NCBI GenBank assembly: GCA_964035795.1
Contig: OZ038321.1
Location: 6,836,579-6,900,578, forward strand
From: Pterobdella sp. o SKG-2022
Lineage: Eukaryota; Annelida; Clitellata; Hirudinida; Piscicolidae
DNA: 64,000 nucleotides
Direction of reading: 5' to 3'
The notes under the pieces were generated by a model. The model worked only from the letters and a program-made list of their open reading frames with translations, was not told the origin of the DNA and did not search any database. A program made the translations under genes and the position numbers. Position 1 is the stretch's first letter. Every line of letters starts with the position of its first letter. Shown here piece after piece: positions 1-13,989 of this stretch.

Positions 1-139
1 ATAAATGAGAGAAAGTTTTAAGAGACTGGATTGAAAGTCTAGCTGTTTATTTGTATTTACTGATTGTATGTCATTGCTAAAATTTCACAAAAAAAGCTTA
101 TTTTGAGGATTTTGAGAATCCTATTGAGGTAGCTAGATT

Positions 140-884
<745 letters not shown>

Positions 885-3800
885 TGGATTGAGGCGCTGA
901 GGCGAGCTCAAACGCACCACTTCATGTGCTCCTTGCATTTATTGCCTTCAAATTGCTTCTTAGTTTTTATGTGTTTCTGGCAAGAATGTGCTTTATTCTG
1001 GCTATTATTTTTTTTGGAATTTTTTTTATTTAATTCAATTTATTTTTGAAACATTATTTTTTTATCACTTTCTTGAATTAAATATTTGAAAAAGTATTTT
1101 TTTAAGCCTTTTTGCTACATTATTTTTATCAAAAGTTTTTTAAAATATTTTTTCATTTATCCTTTAGATAAAATATTCTTATGTTTCAAAACTGGCTTTA
1201 ATTATTATTTTATTCATTTTTTTAGTGTTTTTATATTTACTTTGATATCCTTTTATTGTTATTTACTCTCAGCGTTTATAAAGTTGTAAGTTTGTTTCAC
1301 AATTTTTGCGGAAATTTCATTCATTAAATCTAATTTATTTTAACTATATTATATAACTAAAATTTTTTTTTAAATTTTCACCAAAAATGAGAATTGAAAC
1401 ATGGATGACTCGCAATACAAAGGCAATCTTCATATTTATAAATCCTGAAGTAGCTATAACTTCTATTCAAATCATGAAACAAAATTTAATAGCCCTTCAT
1501 CTCTCTATCTCTTTTCACCATTCATTCTAGCATATTATGTCCACAAAAACATATAATTTAACTTTCACAACCCCTAAATTACTACATCCCTAGAGGAAAT
1601 GAGACACTCTATCAAACACAAAAGCATTTAACATCCATAAGTGTCACAAATGCATATAACCCATCACACGTCTTCTCACGGGGCCTGTACAATTCTTAAT
1701 GACATTTTAACGAGCTCAACTTATAGTAACAGTTTTAAATTTTAAAGTGTTTTTTGCTTGAGAGGTTTAGTTGGTTTTCAAAAAATCTAGATTTAAAAAA
1801 AAATATCACTGGTATTTGAAACCATATTAGTGATAATACAAAAATATTGAAATTTATAATTACGTGACTGTATTTAAGCTAATTGAATCTGTTAATGTTG
1901 ATGTCTAGAGAAATAAATAAGTTGGCTCTCAAAGATGTTTTCCAACAAAGACGTTCACAAAACATCACTTTCTATATCTGGCTGATTTCTAGTTTTCAAA
2001 TGACAAAACGAAATTCTATAAAAAATTCCAACTTTGTTATTATCAAATATAACTGACAAAAAAAACTTAGAACTAAATGAAAATTAAAGATAATTAAAAT
2101 ATTGCATTATAAATATTCAAACCATGCATTTCTTGTCAGCTTTAAAAGATTCTTTAAAAAGATCATTTTAGAGAGTCTAATCGCTCTAATGTATTTCATG
2201 CAACAAATTAATGGTGAAGACAAAAATTTATAAGTTGGATTAGAGAAGGTTTTTTTTAATTAAATGAATTTGACTTAAAAAATATTTAAAAACAATAGAC
2301 TTGCTTAAAAGTTGATACATTCGAAGTTTCGATTTATAAATATTGAAGGTTTTCTCAACAAATATATTTTTCAAAATAGAAATCAACTATAAGTAATCAT
2401 TTAATTGAAAAATGTAAAAAAAATATTGTGGTGTGGAATCATAAAGTGTAAAAACCAAATTTTTGTGATAATTTTTAAACTTGATTTCTCTGCTCTGCAA
2501 TGATTCATGTAAATAAATTCATTGCGAATTTTTGAGTGTTTTGCATCAGATGGAAAGCTAACGAAATTATCAAAATCTATTGCAAATATTCTACATAATA
2601 ACTAAACACACACTCACACGGGTGAAATGATAAAAAAATATTCAACTTAAAATGCTGAGATATATTAATGGACAATTAAATGTGATATGGCAATGAAAAA
2701 TTATATAAATAAGTTGTTTTCCATTTTGAATTTTGTATTTTAGTTACTTTTTTATTTTATTTTATTTTGACTATATTTTTTGGTTTTGTCATATGCGTGC
2801 AAAAAGACTGTAATAAAACCAAACTATTTTCAAATCAAATCCTTCAAACACATACCTTAAAAACCTCAAAATTTTTAGTTATGAAATCTTTAAAAACAAA
2901 ACTAAAAATCTTTAAAAAGTTGAAATAATTTTTTTATACTGTTAAAATGATTTTCTAAAAATTGAAAAAATTAAACTTTAAAAATCACGTTTTTGGCGCA
3001 CACTCAGAACTTCTTGGACGAATGGAGGCTCGTAAAGTGATGAATTCTCCATCATTCGAATGATTATTCTTTACTTCAGAGTATTTTTTTAGCTTTTTTC
3101 TCATCTATTTTAAAAAGTCAAGTTTAAATTGTGAAAATTTTTGCTATAAAGCTGATTAAAACTTGCAATCACAAAAATGAATTTCAACTTTCTCAGTCTG
3201 CGTGCTTCTGTATTTTCAAATTTTTAAAGATGTAAAAGCAAATTAATTTTATTATGGGTATATCTCCATTTTTTGAATGGAAATGAACACAATGTGCTAT
3301 TGAACATCTCAAAACTGAAAAATGATTTTCACCTAATTCAAATACAAATATCATTGGAACTTAATAAATCGATATACACAATGAAGTGATAACCAGAACA
3401 AAATAAGATTCAATGGATATTGAGCTACATTGGCAGAACACACTCATGCCACGAAGTAGTCATTCAACCTCAATCTGCCACAACATCGTGCTGTTGTCAA
3501 AACCTTCAAGAGTGAAAAAAAGTTCAATTGAGTGTTTCAGCTTTTCTAATGAAGAAATGTGTTTTCAAAATATAACGGTCAATAGATCAATATTAGATGG
3601 GGTTTTCACATAGCATAATATAAAAAGACCCTTAAAATAGTTGAATCTGAAAGAATTTTTTCCGCAATTAAAAGATAGTTTCAAAATAACTCAATTATCT
3701 GCTAAAGAATATCTGTGAAAAGCCATCAAAAGTGAAAAATTCTGTAAAAATTTTGAGCCAAATAAATTATTGAATCTGTTTTTTTTTGAGAATAATAAAT

Positions 3801-4057
3801 TTTTGATAAAAATTTTTTTGAAACAAAAAATCAAATCTCAAGACATTCATATTATGATATATGAAAAACCAATGGTTAAACACAAAAAGAAGGTTCCAAA
3901 AAGTGAAATTAAATTCTAACTCAATAAATTCACATAAACTCAAACATAATCAATAAAATAACCCACTATATCTCAAACTACAACGAATCTACTCGTTTAC
4001 AAACCTTAAACTGTAGATAATAACAGCTGGTAGGAGCAGCCAATGGCGAAGTTTTAC
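885..4057. other. AT-rich stretch without a recognised gene
   Basis: Mostly low-complexity A/T-rich DNA with frequent stops in all frames. The open frames near 1086 and 3413 have Phe/Lys/Tyr-biased composition typical of AT-rich noise. I see no domain, no convincing exon with splice sites and no repeat unit that recurs elsewhere in the window. Confidence 0.6.
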
Positions 4058-4183
4058 TCATTGTTTCAGAACAGTAGCAATAGTCAGTTCATAGCAGGTG
4101 TGAGTGGAGATAGCCTCAATTGATTCCTGTGCTATCGATGTTAATCTACTCTTTAACACCTTATTATTGTTTTTGTCGCTTTT
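4058..4183 (-). CDS. possible terminal exon of an unrecognised gene
   Basis: On the minus strand an acceptor-like AG is followed by 41 codons and a stop. The composition is balanced (Asp, Glu, Ser, Thr, Cys) and unlike the surrounding AT-rich noise; it ends with residues ESIEAISTHTCYELTIATVL plus two more. The exon would start in phase 0. I do not recognise the family. The upstream partner could be the open segment at 5610-5810, whose last possible donor is also phase 0. It could equally be a chance open frame; only transcript evidence would settle it. Confidence 0.22.
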   Translation of the reverse strand, partial: KSDKNNNKVLKSRLTSIAQESIEAISTHTCYELTIATVLKQ

Positions 4184-5609
4184 CTTTATTTACTACTCTA
4201 TTTTGTTTTGAGATTTTTTTATTTTCTGTTTCAATCCATCATTTTATTCTTATTTGACCATTTTATTTTTATCATCCAATGTTTCCCATTTATTATTTCA
4301 TTTAATTTTTATTTATCACTTTAGATTCGTTTATTACTTTATTTTTATCCATTTGATTGTTTCAGTCTTATTTCTTATTTTTTTTTAGTCTATTTTGTGT
4401 ATGATATTTATTAATTTTATTTACGACTCTTTTTAATTTATGATTCTTCTTCATAAATTTTTGATATTTGTTTCTGATATCAATTTTTTTCAATGATTTT
4501 ATTTATTTTGTATGAATTTCAACTTCATTTATGGCTTTTTTATTTTTTTTAGATCTTATTTATTCAACGATAGTTTTTAGTTTAGTATATACATGTTTCT
4601 GAAATATTTTTCACTGTGTATTGTTTTTATGAATAAACATTCCATTTTGTTTATTTTTATTTGATGTAATACCGAATATACACGTAAACTTTGTGTTGAA
4701 GTAATCGAAAAATATTTCAAGCTTCTTTTTTTAACCAACGAATCAGTAAAACTTCAATTCTTATTATTTACAGGTTCATAAACAGAAAATAAGTTACATG
4801 ATCTTTTGAAATATATTCTCAAATATTTTTCTTAATGTTATAAACTTTTTGTATGGGCTTCACATAAAATTTGTTTTATTGTTTTGATATTTTGAAGTCA
4901 AGTTCACTTTTGCATTATTTGCTATTTTTCAATAATTATCTATATTTATTACAAAGTTTTTGAATTCTCAGTTTAAAATATTTGCTTCTTTCAAAAACCA
5001 AATTGCTACAATTAATTTGAATTTAAAAATTTTCTGTCCAGATGATTTATTCAAAACTAGAACCGCATATTTCACAGCTTCCCAACAAAACTCCATATTA
5101 CATTACTATTTATTTAAAAAATCACCTTCTGAGCTTCGCTTAAAAAGCCGCCAAATTTCTGAATAAATGTTGGATATAGTTGATTGGCTTTACAAATATT
5201 TAAGTGGAAAATGCGAAGAGTTGATATTTTAAAGTTCAAGAAAGAAGAAATCGTTTTCAATTTTTTATTAACCAGAGCTACTCAATTTCAAAAAAATTCA
5301 AAATCTTTTTATTTAAAAAGCTCATTTAGAGAGAAAAATTGAGCTTGAAATAGGCATGTGACCTCTGCATGACCTTCGCTTTCAAACCTGCAAACTAATT
5401 ATCGCTCTTTTTATTTCTTTTTGATTTCGTTTTATAACTCACATTTCCAATTTCTCAATTGAAATGTTCAGCATTTCGTGAAAAGTTATCATTTCAAGGT
5501 ATATATTTCATAATTTAGCAAAGATTTCGCGTTAAAAGGTTTCTATTCCAGCCAATTTATCACTATCAAACGCTGGCAGTTGGCTTCGCATTCCGCATCT
5601 TCCTGCAAA

Positions 5610-5810
5610 TCACACAGTATTCGATTGCTTTTCTCGTTGATATCTTTCACAGCTATTAATCAAGCGGTGCTCTGTCATATCAATCGCCATCGTGTCTTTC
5701 TTCTTATCTCCTTCTCTTTCATCAACGCCACTAGGAATATTGTTTTCAACTTCCACTGTTTGAAAATTTTTCATCCTAATCAAATCGGAAAGGTTAATTA
5801 ATGCAGCCAT
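5610..5810 (-). CDS. possible first coding exon, unrecognised
   Basis: A minus-strand frame begins with a true ATG at 5810 and encodes 66 residues, acidic and basic in mixture (a central segment rich in Asp, Glu and Lys), quite unlike the Phe/Ile/Lys noise around it. It could end with its stop or with a GT donor just before it (...ACT|GTGTGA), which would keep phase 0. No known domain is visible. A further short open segment with a strong donor (CTTG|GTAAGT) lies upstream at about 6062-6117, but the phases do not join directly. Tentative hypothetical gene. Confidence 0.25.
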   Translation of the reverse strand: MAALINLSDLIRMKNFQTVEVENNIPSGVDEREGDKKKDTMAIDMTEHRLINSCERYQREKQSNTV

Positions 5811-6910
5811 AAGTTGCTTTCAGAACACCCTTTCAAGCACAACGATACATAGATCCACACGTGCTTAGATCATTAACACCATCAGCGTTTTCATTTGTCA
5901 TTTCCAGATCGGCATTTCACGTATTATAAATAATTCTCCCATGAAAATATTTTATTTATTATTATTTTCAACCAAACACTATGAAAAATCCCACAATCAA
6001 CACAAAATCTCGGTCCAATTATTTTCAATGCACAGATTAGAATAGTTTTTTTCAAAACTTACCAAGCTGCTTACAAGCATTATGAAACGTCGAGGAAGGC
6101 CCATCATCTATCATACACAACATCGCTCTATCACACGTTTCTTAGCATCTCCCACTTAGATAGATCTTTCAATCTGGCTCGTTAATCGTCTTGAAATTTC
6201 GTGCAATTTTATTTTTTTATTTCAAATTTAAGCAGAGTTGTTTTAATTAGTTTTTTTGGTATTTTTGGATCGAGGTTTTGGATTGTTAATGCTATTTAAG
6301 GACTTACCTTAACTTTGGCAAAATTTTTTCTCTTTTTTCTATATTTAGCTTATAAAAAGTGTCTCTAATTATTTTTCATTTGCAGCTAAGAGCAAGAAAT
6401 CTATTTCTGAATGTATTCTATTTGAATATGATTCATTTTTTATTTTTATATATTATTTTTGTTATGTTTTTCTTACCTCATCATCTTCTTAAATTCGCTA
6501 TTCATCTTCCATTACGATCAGAGGCACTCAAGGCGTTAAATCTCAACATTAAAAAGTTTCTTGGAAATCTTTAAAATTAAAAGCGCTTTTATCAAAGTAC
6601 TTCTTTCCGTCATTAACAATTCTTTCACTGGGTTTCAATAAAACTATTTGAAGCAGTTGATTTAGAGAGTTAATTTTTAATACATTCAATAAACTGTTTT
6701 GAATCTACGCAACTTCAATCATACAAATGTCTTGAAATTGACCTGACATAACTTACACATACAAGTTACATGCATCAAAAGTATCCATTGCAATAAATAT
6801 GCTCATCTCACGTCATGAATCAACCTGGAAATGTGATCTATCTCAGAAATAACTTGTCTTACCCAGTGGATTGACTTTCACTGCTGTTACAAGAACATTT
6901 TAAATCTTTC
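5811..6910. other. AT-rich spacer
   Basis: Apart from the short donor-bearing open segment on the minus strand near 6062-6117, I see no supported gene. The 71-residue frame at 6359-6574 is hydrophobic AT-rich translation without a domain. Confidence 0.5.
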
Positions 6911-7163
<253 letters not shown>

Positions 7164-7574
7164 TTTTAATGAATTTTATACCTCACAAGTTTTCTGCAAG
7201 TTCTATATTTTGCTAATACTTTGATACCTTGATTTATTAGTTTCATCTTTTGTTCTTTTCAACGTTTTGATTACCCTTAATTTCATCAAAACTCTGTTAC
7301 ATTATATTTTTTTCATCCCATCGAAACTGATAACAAAAAATGCTGATAGAATATTTTCTCATTCATTTACTCTACGATGTACTTTTATTGAAAATATGTA
7401 TAATGCATTTAATCCATCTACGGTTTACTCTTTTTTTTACTATATAACATGATTTCCCAAATATTTTTGGCATTTAGTTTCATCATTGGTAATTCATGTT
7501 TTTATAGGTTTCATACTCAAAATTTTTTTCGATTGTAATTTTTCAATTAAATTTTTTAATATATATATATATGA

Positions 7575-9760
7575 TGACAGCAACTCGTCTTCAAGTATTG
7601 CCATTGCTTTGCAAACAGTTTCTGGCTCAGAGGTGGCTTTTCAAACCCGCAGAAGACTTGCACACCTTTCCACAATTGCCACATATATGAAAAGATTCGG
7701 GATTCGGAATGGGTTGATAAGTGAGAGTATTAAAAATATGGACTTTTTCATGCCTTTTTATGCCACCTTCACTTTTGCAGATTTTGCCACAGATGTTACA
7801 AATATTGCTATACGGCATTGGGCAAATAGGATTCTGACGAGTAGTGTGCAATGAGCTCACTTTCTCATGCTTGGCCGAAAAAACATGACGTCGATGGGAC
7901 CTTAAATGACTCAGAAAACCTGCCCTGCTTAAACATGGTCTCCCACATTGACCGTACGTCAGTTCTGTTACATGCTCGGTGATGTTTCCTTTCCGGAGAT
8001 CGCGTTTAAGTCTAGCATGTTTCCGTCTGCTTTCCTCAAAACGGCCGGTGGCTTCAAAACTTACTTTCTTCCAAGTTAACCTGTTTTGCGTTTGTGTTTT
8101 CCATGAAACGGAGTTTATGCCGTATTTTTTGAAGGCTTGTTTCAAGCAATCTTTGAATCGTTTTTTGGGTTTGTGAGCCAATCTTTTTCCATCGTTAAGT
8201 TGCCCATAAAATATTTGCTTTGGAATCCGTTCGTTGGGCAATCTTACTAAGAGTCCGTTCCACCTGAGCTGTTGCTTGGAAATTAGGACTTCGATGCTAC
8301 CGATATTTGCCATCCCAAGTATTTCGGTGTCGCTGATGTGCATCTGCCATTTTATGCCCAGAATCTCACGCAGACACTGTTGGTGAAAACGCTCAAGTTG
8401 TTTCAGGTGTCTGGTATATGTGGTCCAAGTTTCACTAGCATACAGAAGGACAGTTAGAACACACGCATTATAAACTTTAACCTTCGTGAGTATAGAGATA
8501 CCATGGCGACTCCAAAGACGCTTATGCAAGATGCCAAATGCGTGGCTGGCTTTGCTTATTCTTAAGCCCACCTCATCATCAATGGAGTTACTGCAACTGA
8601 GAGTACTTCCAAGATATACAAATTTTGGAACGACTGCCAGCTTTTGTCCGTAGGCATAGATTGATGGCTCGACATATGTTTTTCCAGAAGTTGGTTGGTA
8701 CATCAAAACAGTTTTCTTCAAACTGATAGTCAACCCCAACGCAGTGCACGCAGCTTCAAAAGAATCCATCAAGTGCTGCATTTCCATCTCGGTGTGAGTC
8801 AGCAAAGCGCAGTCGTCTGCATAAAGCAATTCACGTATCACGCACGTCATTGTTTTGGTTCTGGCAGTGAAGCGTTTGATGTTAAAAAGCTTACCGGTGG
8901 TTCGATAGTAAATGTTGACACCTTCGCTACTATCCTCGAAAGCTAATTGAAACACCATAGAAAAATAAAGCGCAAATAGTGTTGCGGCTAGTGTATCTCC
9001 CTACTTGACACCGTTTCCTATAGTGTTCTGCAAGTTTGCCCCCAATATTCAGCGTAGTTTTCATGTCGTGGTGGAAAAGTTTTAAGATAGAAATCAACTT
9101 CTCTGAACAGTCTAACTTCCCAAGAATCAACCAAAGAGCTTCACGTTTTACTGTGTCAAAAGCCTTAGTGAGGTCAATGAACACTTGAAAAAGATCTCTG
9201 CACTGTTCTTGACATTTTTCTTGCAGTTGTCTGATTGTGAATATCATATCAACTGTCATTCGACCACTTCTAAACCCACACTGGGATTCTGGTTAAACAT
9301 TATCGGCAATGTAAAGGTTAATTCTTTTGAAAATAATGCGACTAAGAATTTTACCCACAACTGATAAAAGTGAGATTGCTCGGAAGCTGCTGCAAACGTT
9401 TTTAGGACCCTTTCCTTTATAAAGCACAACTAAAAAAGAGTTTCTCCATATCACGAAAATAGTCTCAGTCTCCAAGCAGTTTGTAATAGAGTAGTCAGAC
9501 GCCCCATCAACGCTGAACCAGCACAATGAAAGAATTCTGCGAGAAGGCCGTTCATATCAAGGGATTTACCAGAGTTCAGTTTTTGAACTACCTCTTCCAC
9601 TTCCTATGCTGTAATTTCCTCACCCAAAGCGTTCTGTATTTTCTCACAAGCGCTTTATGCAGAGACCTTAAAGTTTTCCCATAAATACAGTCATTACTAG
9701 AATCTAAGTCAAAGGCATATAATGCTTTGTCCAAGAAACCTCATTTATTATCCTAGTATA
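7575..9760 (-). mobile_element. non-LTR retrotransposon (LINE), 5'-truncated, with C-terminal C2H2 fingers
   Basis: Minus-strand reverse transcriptase broken into at least three frames (about 9526-9293, 9259-8930, 8958-7627). Visible blocks are the RT start (AISLLSVVGKILSRIIFKRI), motif A (FIDLTKAFDTV), motif C (LLYADDCALL), the thumb/linker with KQQLRWNGLLVRLPNERIPK, and two C-terminal Cys/His clusters (CNICGKICKS..H, CGNCGKVCKSSAGLKSHL). Both catalytic Asp motifs survive, but frameshifts and stops make it inactive. No endonuclease domain precedes it, so it is 5'-truncated. A second copy of its 3' end lies at 29396-30199 in the same orientation. The 3' end is followed by a short (AT)n tract. 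Confidence 0.9.
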
Positions 9761-9964
9761 AAACCTTTGAAAGTACTTTCAAAAAATTTTAAGCGATTAA
9801 TGTTTGCAATCATCTCGCTTCAATGTGTCTTTCGAACAAAAATTTTTCAAAAGTTACTGAAAATAATTAAATTCTTTTCAAATTAAAAAGTCAAAAATCA
9901 AAATAGTGGAAAATAATTGAAGTTTTTTAGAAAGTTGAAATCCGAAAGTGGGTTTGAATAGGAA

Positions 9965-12752
9965 TTATTTTTTCAGTTCGTCATTCAGTCTACCAACAAC
10001 TTTTTCCATTCTCTTCTTTATTTTTTCCACTTCAAGTATCAAAACACTATCCGATATACAGTTGTTACATGTGCTATCTACGGAAGGTTGGTAAAAATAG
10101 GAGGCAGCGTAAGAAGTGGGTATTTGAAAGTTTATATCTTCAATTTCACTTGAGAATAAACATTTGGTCGTATGAATGTGTTTGCAATCTTGGCTTGATA
10201 CCAAAACTGAGGTTCGCCTGTGAGACTCAATAGGGTTCCACTTATTATAAGATATACTTAATTTTTTTGAGTTCATAGGAATGGGGAAAACCAAAGTTTT
10301 CAGAGTGTAGCTGCCCGGTCTTCGATTCCTGTAGGAAAACCCGGTGAGCAGATCGGTGAGTCTGGCCAGGGTATTGTATGGGGATTTCAGGGCAACAAAA
10401 TGCCGCATACCAATCACAAGTGTGAAGTTGTAAAAATCTTTGTTCTTCAAAATGCATGAATTCAAAGCCACAGTTCTCATTGTAATTTCCATCAACTTAT
10501 CTTCTTCGTCTTCAACTTTTATCGGCGGTCTCATGCGAACAATTTTTAAAATGTTTTTACTATGATTGTACATTCTAATATAACTTTCATATTTATATTT
10601 TGCACCTTCATGCATATCGTAAAACGTGAAATGTTTCACTCCTATTGATAAATGATATTCAACCCATTCAACAAACTGCATGGGTGTGACATCTTCCAAA
10701 AGAGAACACACACCTACAAGAATCAAATTACCTTCCAAAGGGTACACATCGATTTGATTGTGAATTTGTCTACAAGCTTCATAAAAGTTAACTGAAACAG
10801 AGGTTGGTAGGGGAACCAAATGGGAAAATTTGCACGTGACTGAGTATAAGTTATATTTGAGCTCATTCATGTAAACTATGCTATTTATTTCATCTATGAC
10901 ACCCTCGACAACCACAGTGCCAGGCAGGGGTGTGATCCAGATATGACAGAATATCTCACTGATGTCAGTCGCCAGAAGCAACAGCCGTAAGTGGAACCGT
11001 GGGCCTGAAGTTGATTCAATGAACTATTGTAATTACTCTTCAATATATAGCTTTTAATATATAGCTTTTAATATATAGCTTTTAATATATAGCTTTTAAT
11101 ATATAACTTTTAATATATAGCTTTTTAATACAAAAAATAGGAAAAACGATGCACAGAAATGGTGAATAAGAATGAAAATTAAGTTTACTATTAATTATAT
11201 TTCAAAATTTCGATATGTTTAAAATGAGAAAGTTTTGAAATTTTTTAAAAAATTTTAAACCAGAAACATAACGGCGATCCAGTTCGACAGTCCACACGTA
11301 GTTCGTGATATTTCTCCAATAATCCACACCCCAACCATTTGCAGGATTTGATTTAGTTTCTGTGAAGTAATGCTATTTTTTTAAAATGAATTTCATTATA
11401 TCTATGCATGTTAATAATGTCAAAATGAAATTTTTAAGTTTTTGAATAGTTGAAAATTTAACTTTGTATTAATTCCTACCAAGTTCCATGGTGTAGTTAT
11501 CTTGACATTCCACCATGGGCTTGTTTGAGCTGAGTCCTCTAATAGTTAGCAAAAAAGTTTCAAATTACTTTTTACATAATTTTAATTTATACTTCTCCAT
11601 GTTTATATATACTTTTTCATGTTAAATAGCACAGATTAAGGTCTTACATGGCTTTGTAAAGAAAATAACATTAGTTCTACTGAAGAGCATGCAAAGCTCT
11701 TAGGAATGGTTTCATGTTTCATATTAGCGGCTTCATTTCCAATATGTTTCAACATCTTTCTTAAAAGAGTCATCACTAAAATCACCAAAAGCCTAAGCTT
11801 ACAATCAACATCAAAGGATGAATATAACTTGAAATTTGCAGATTAATGCGGGGGTCTCAATGGGTAGGAAGAATATTTTTGGGTCTTGTGAATTGGGAAA
11901 ATTTTATCGAAAAAATTAGTGCTAAAAAAACAGTTGGTGAATAACACCAATCAAGAATTCATGAATAACATTTCGAAAAGAACCAAAAACTAGAAACTGG
12001 GAAACTTTGGCACTCTAAGAAGAGTCTTGTGCTGAAATGAAGATATGAAACAAAATAATATAGTCTGGCTTAAAAAGTTTGAAAAAATTTAAATTGAACT
12101 GAATTGGTGCATATACTGGAGTTCACAATCCCCTTGTATGACTTCGATACACGGGCACCAAGAGAAGCTGTAGACCTTTGAAATGAGGCCAGATTCTGAA
12201 TATATTTGAACTAGTTCAACCTTTATTTTAAAGGCTGTACTAAAAATAAACTAGAGATTATTTTATAAGCTTCAAAAAGCCGTGAACAGAAGAAGTTTGG
12301 ATTCATCACAGCTAGTAGACTATAAAGATACTTTCAGTCGTTCGAGTATAAATATAATTGAAGCCTACAAAATTTATGATGGAAATAAAAAGAATTCCTA
12401 CTAAATTTTCAGTGTATTTGGTAAGTTAAATTGAAAATCTTCGTCATTTGACCACCCATAAACCATTTTGGTTTCAATTTTTACAGTATTCACTAAGTAT
12501 TAAAACTACACAACTCACCTAACAAGCATAGGGTGGAGGGTTGTGATTTCTCTGTCGATTTCTAAGACGCCAGTTTTAATGATCACAATTTTTTGAACCC
12601 TGTATTTCTGCACCACAATTACCACAAAGAAGAGAGTGAGTAGGAATAGTAATGTGAAGAACAAAGCTGCTCTGCCAAGTATGGTGCCAAAGTATTTAAT
12701 GCTATATTCTATTGGAGCTTTTTGCTTGAATGCGTATGTGAAGTTAGTCTTT
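9965..12752 (-). CDS. glycosyltransferase family 92-like type II membrane protein (5' exon missing)
   Basis: Four exons splice in phase: 12752-12519, 11538-11480, 11359-11261, 11004-9965, giving 476 residues plus stop. The first coding exon with the start Met was not found. Residues about 28-47 form one transmembrane segment (AALFFTLLFLLTLFFVVIVV), giving the short-cytosolic-tail layout of a Golgi type II enzyme. The catalytic-type region holds GT92 (DUF23) landmarks: VGVCSLL, then QFVEWVEYHLSIGVKHFTFY, then ALNSC. Where family members carry an Asp-x-Asp-Glu metal/nucleotide-sugar motif (normally like DLDEFIVP), this protein reads IGMRHFVAL (about residues 328-336), so the acidic residues are absent. 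I infer a non-catalytic or diverged member. A possible AATAAA signal on the minus strand lies at 9744-9749, inside the neighbouring LINE. A decaying pseudogene is unlikely because all frames stay open. Confidence 0.8.
11038..11127. repeat. 14-bp tandem repeat, about six copies
   Basis: Unit AATATATAGCTTTT repeated head to tail with one variant copy (AACTTTT). It lies inside the intron between the third and fourth GT92 exons, just upstream of the last exon's acceptor. No spacers, so it is not CRISPR-like. Confidence 0.9.
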
Positions 12753-13327
12753 CTAATTGTTTATCACTTTAAAACTATTTAATTCAAAAATTGTTTATTG
12801 CGCAATAATAAGTTTTTAGTTTCACATATAAGTAATAATATGGTTAGAGAAATTCAATGGTTTTAATTTTTTAAGCCTTTCAGACTAATCAACAAAGTCA
12901 AAGATTTTAAGGGTTCGTCACACTAGTTAGCTTATGATGATGTAAAAGTAATTTTGCTAACTTCAATTACAACTATTAGACCCTTTATTTTCCTTATTAA
13001 ACAAGTATATTTAACATTTTGGTGGTGCAACACTTAAAACTTCATGAATAAAAACAATGTTACTTCATAGCTTCAAGCTCTTCTTGAAATATACCGCTAT
13101 TATACTGAAGGTTTATTTTGCGTTTAAGTTTGTTTACCAAGGTCAAAAATTTATTCTTTTTTTCAAAAATTTAAATTATTTTGCGTCAAATTTTTTTGAG
13201 TGGATATTCAGAGTTTGTATGAGTATGATTTAGACCAAGCCTTGAAATTGTTTCAGGGTATAAAATGGCTCAAAAGTTAATGGGAAAAATAAAAGCTAAA
13301 GAGATGTGGAAATATTTTTGAGTTTCG

Positions 13328-13505
13328 ATGTAATGTAATACGGTATTTATAAAGCGCTGCTCTTTGTAGTTCAAAGCGCTTGCTACAAATTTAATGTAGC
13401 GAAAACACACTGTGGAACAGTGTGCTAGTTGTCGCCCACACGGGATCGAACTCGGTACCTTCAGATAATTAGTTTAATGCTCAACCACTGAGCTATACGG
13501 GCCGA
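13328..13505 (-). mobile_element. tRNA-derived SINE, copy 1
   Basis: Read on the minus strand: a tRNA-like head (GGCCCGTATAGCTCAGTGGT..., then GAGTTCGATCC) carrying recognisable Pol III A and B boxes, an anticodon-like loop CTAATTA that would place AAT as anticodon (Ile-like), a conserved body ending near TTCGCTACATTAAATTTGTA, and a tail with paired GCGCTTTG/CAAAGCGC-like segments ending in TTACATTACAT. At least four more copies share this structure, which shows it is an interspersed family rather than a tRNA gene. Confidence 0.9.
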
Positions 13506-13810
13506 TTAATTCATAAAGAATCTTTCAAAATAATACAAAACGTCCAAATTCCTCGCTTTAAGACACCACTCTAAAACATGCTCAAAGCAATAACTTATTG
13601 GTGGAAGGTAACTTTCACAGTATTTATACCAAAATCAAAGAGGTACCACTATTGATAGACAATTAACTTCATCAACCTTGTATAAATGTAATAATTTTCC
13701 ATAAACTCTCTTTTATACTAAAAGTTTACCAGAAGCATTGTCGGATGTTTGTGTTGTCAGTCATAATCTTGATTTAGTTTACTGACTTATATTTAACCTT
13801 TTTGCTTATT

Positions 13811-13989
13811 AATGTAATGTAACGCGGTATTTATAAAGCGCTTTTCTGTATAGATCAAAGCGCTTACTAAAAATTTAATGTAGCGAAAACACACTGTGGA
13901 ACAGGTGCTGATTGTCGGCCCACGCGGGATCGAACCCGGTAACTTTAGATAATTAGTCTAATGCTCAACCATTGAGCTGTTGTGGCCGA
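13811..13989 (-). mobile_element. tRNA-derived SINE, copy 2
   Basis: Nearly full-length copy 300 bases from copy 1 and in the same orientation, with the same head (B box GGTTCGATCCC), body and TTACATTACATTA tail. The close pair may reflect two insertions or a local duplication. It lies between the GT92 gene and the tRNA-Asp gene. Confidence 0.9.

Noticed and set aside
11038..11127. CRISPR-like short tandem repeat
   Set aside because: Units are contiguous without spacers in an animal intron.
13441..13503. tRNA-like sequence on the minus strand
   Set aside because: Stems are imperfect and the same head is joined to a conserved non-tRNA body in several copies, so it is a SINE, not a tRNA gene.
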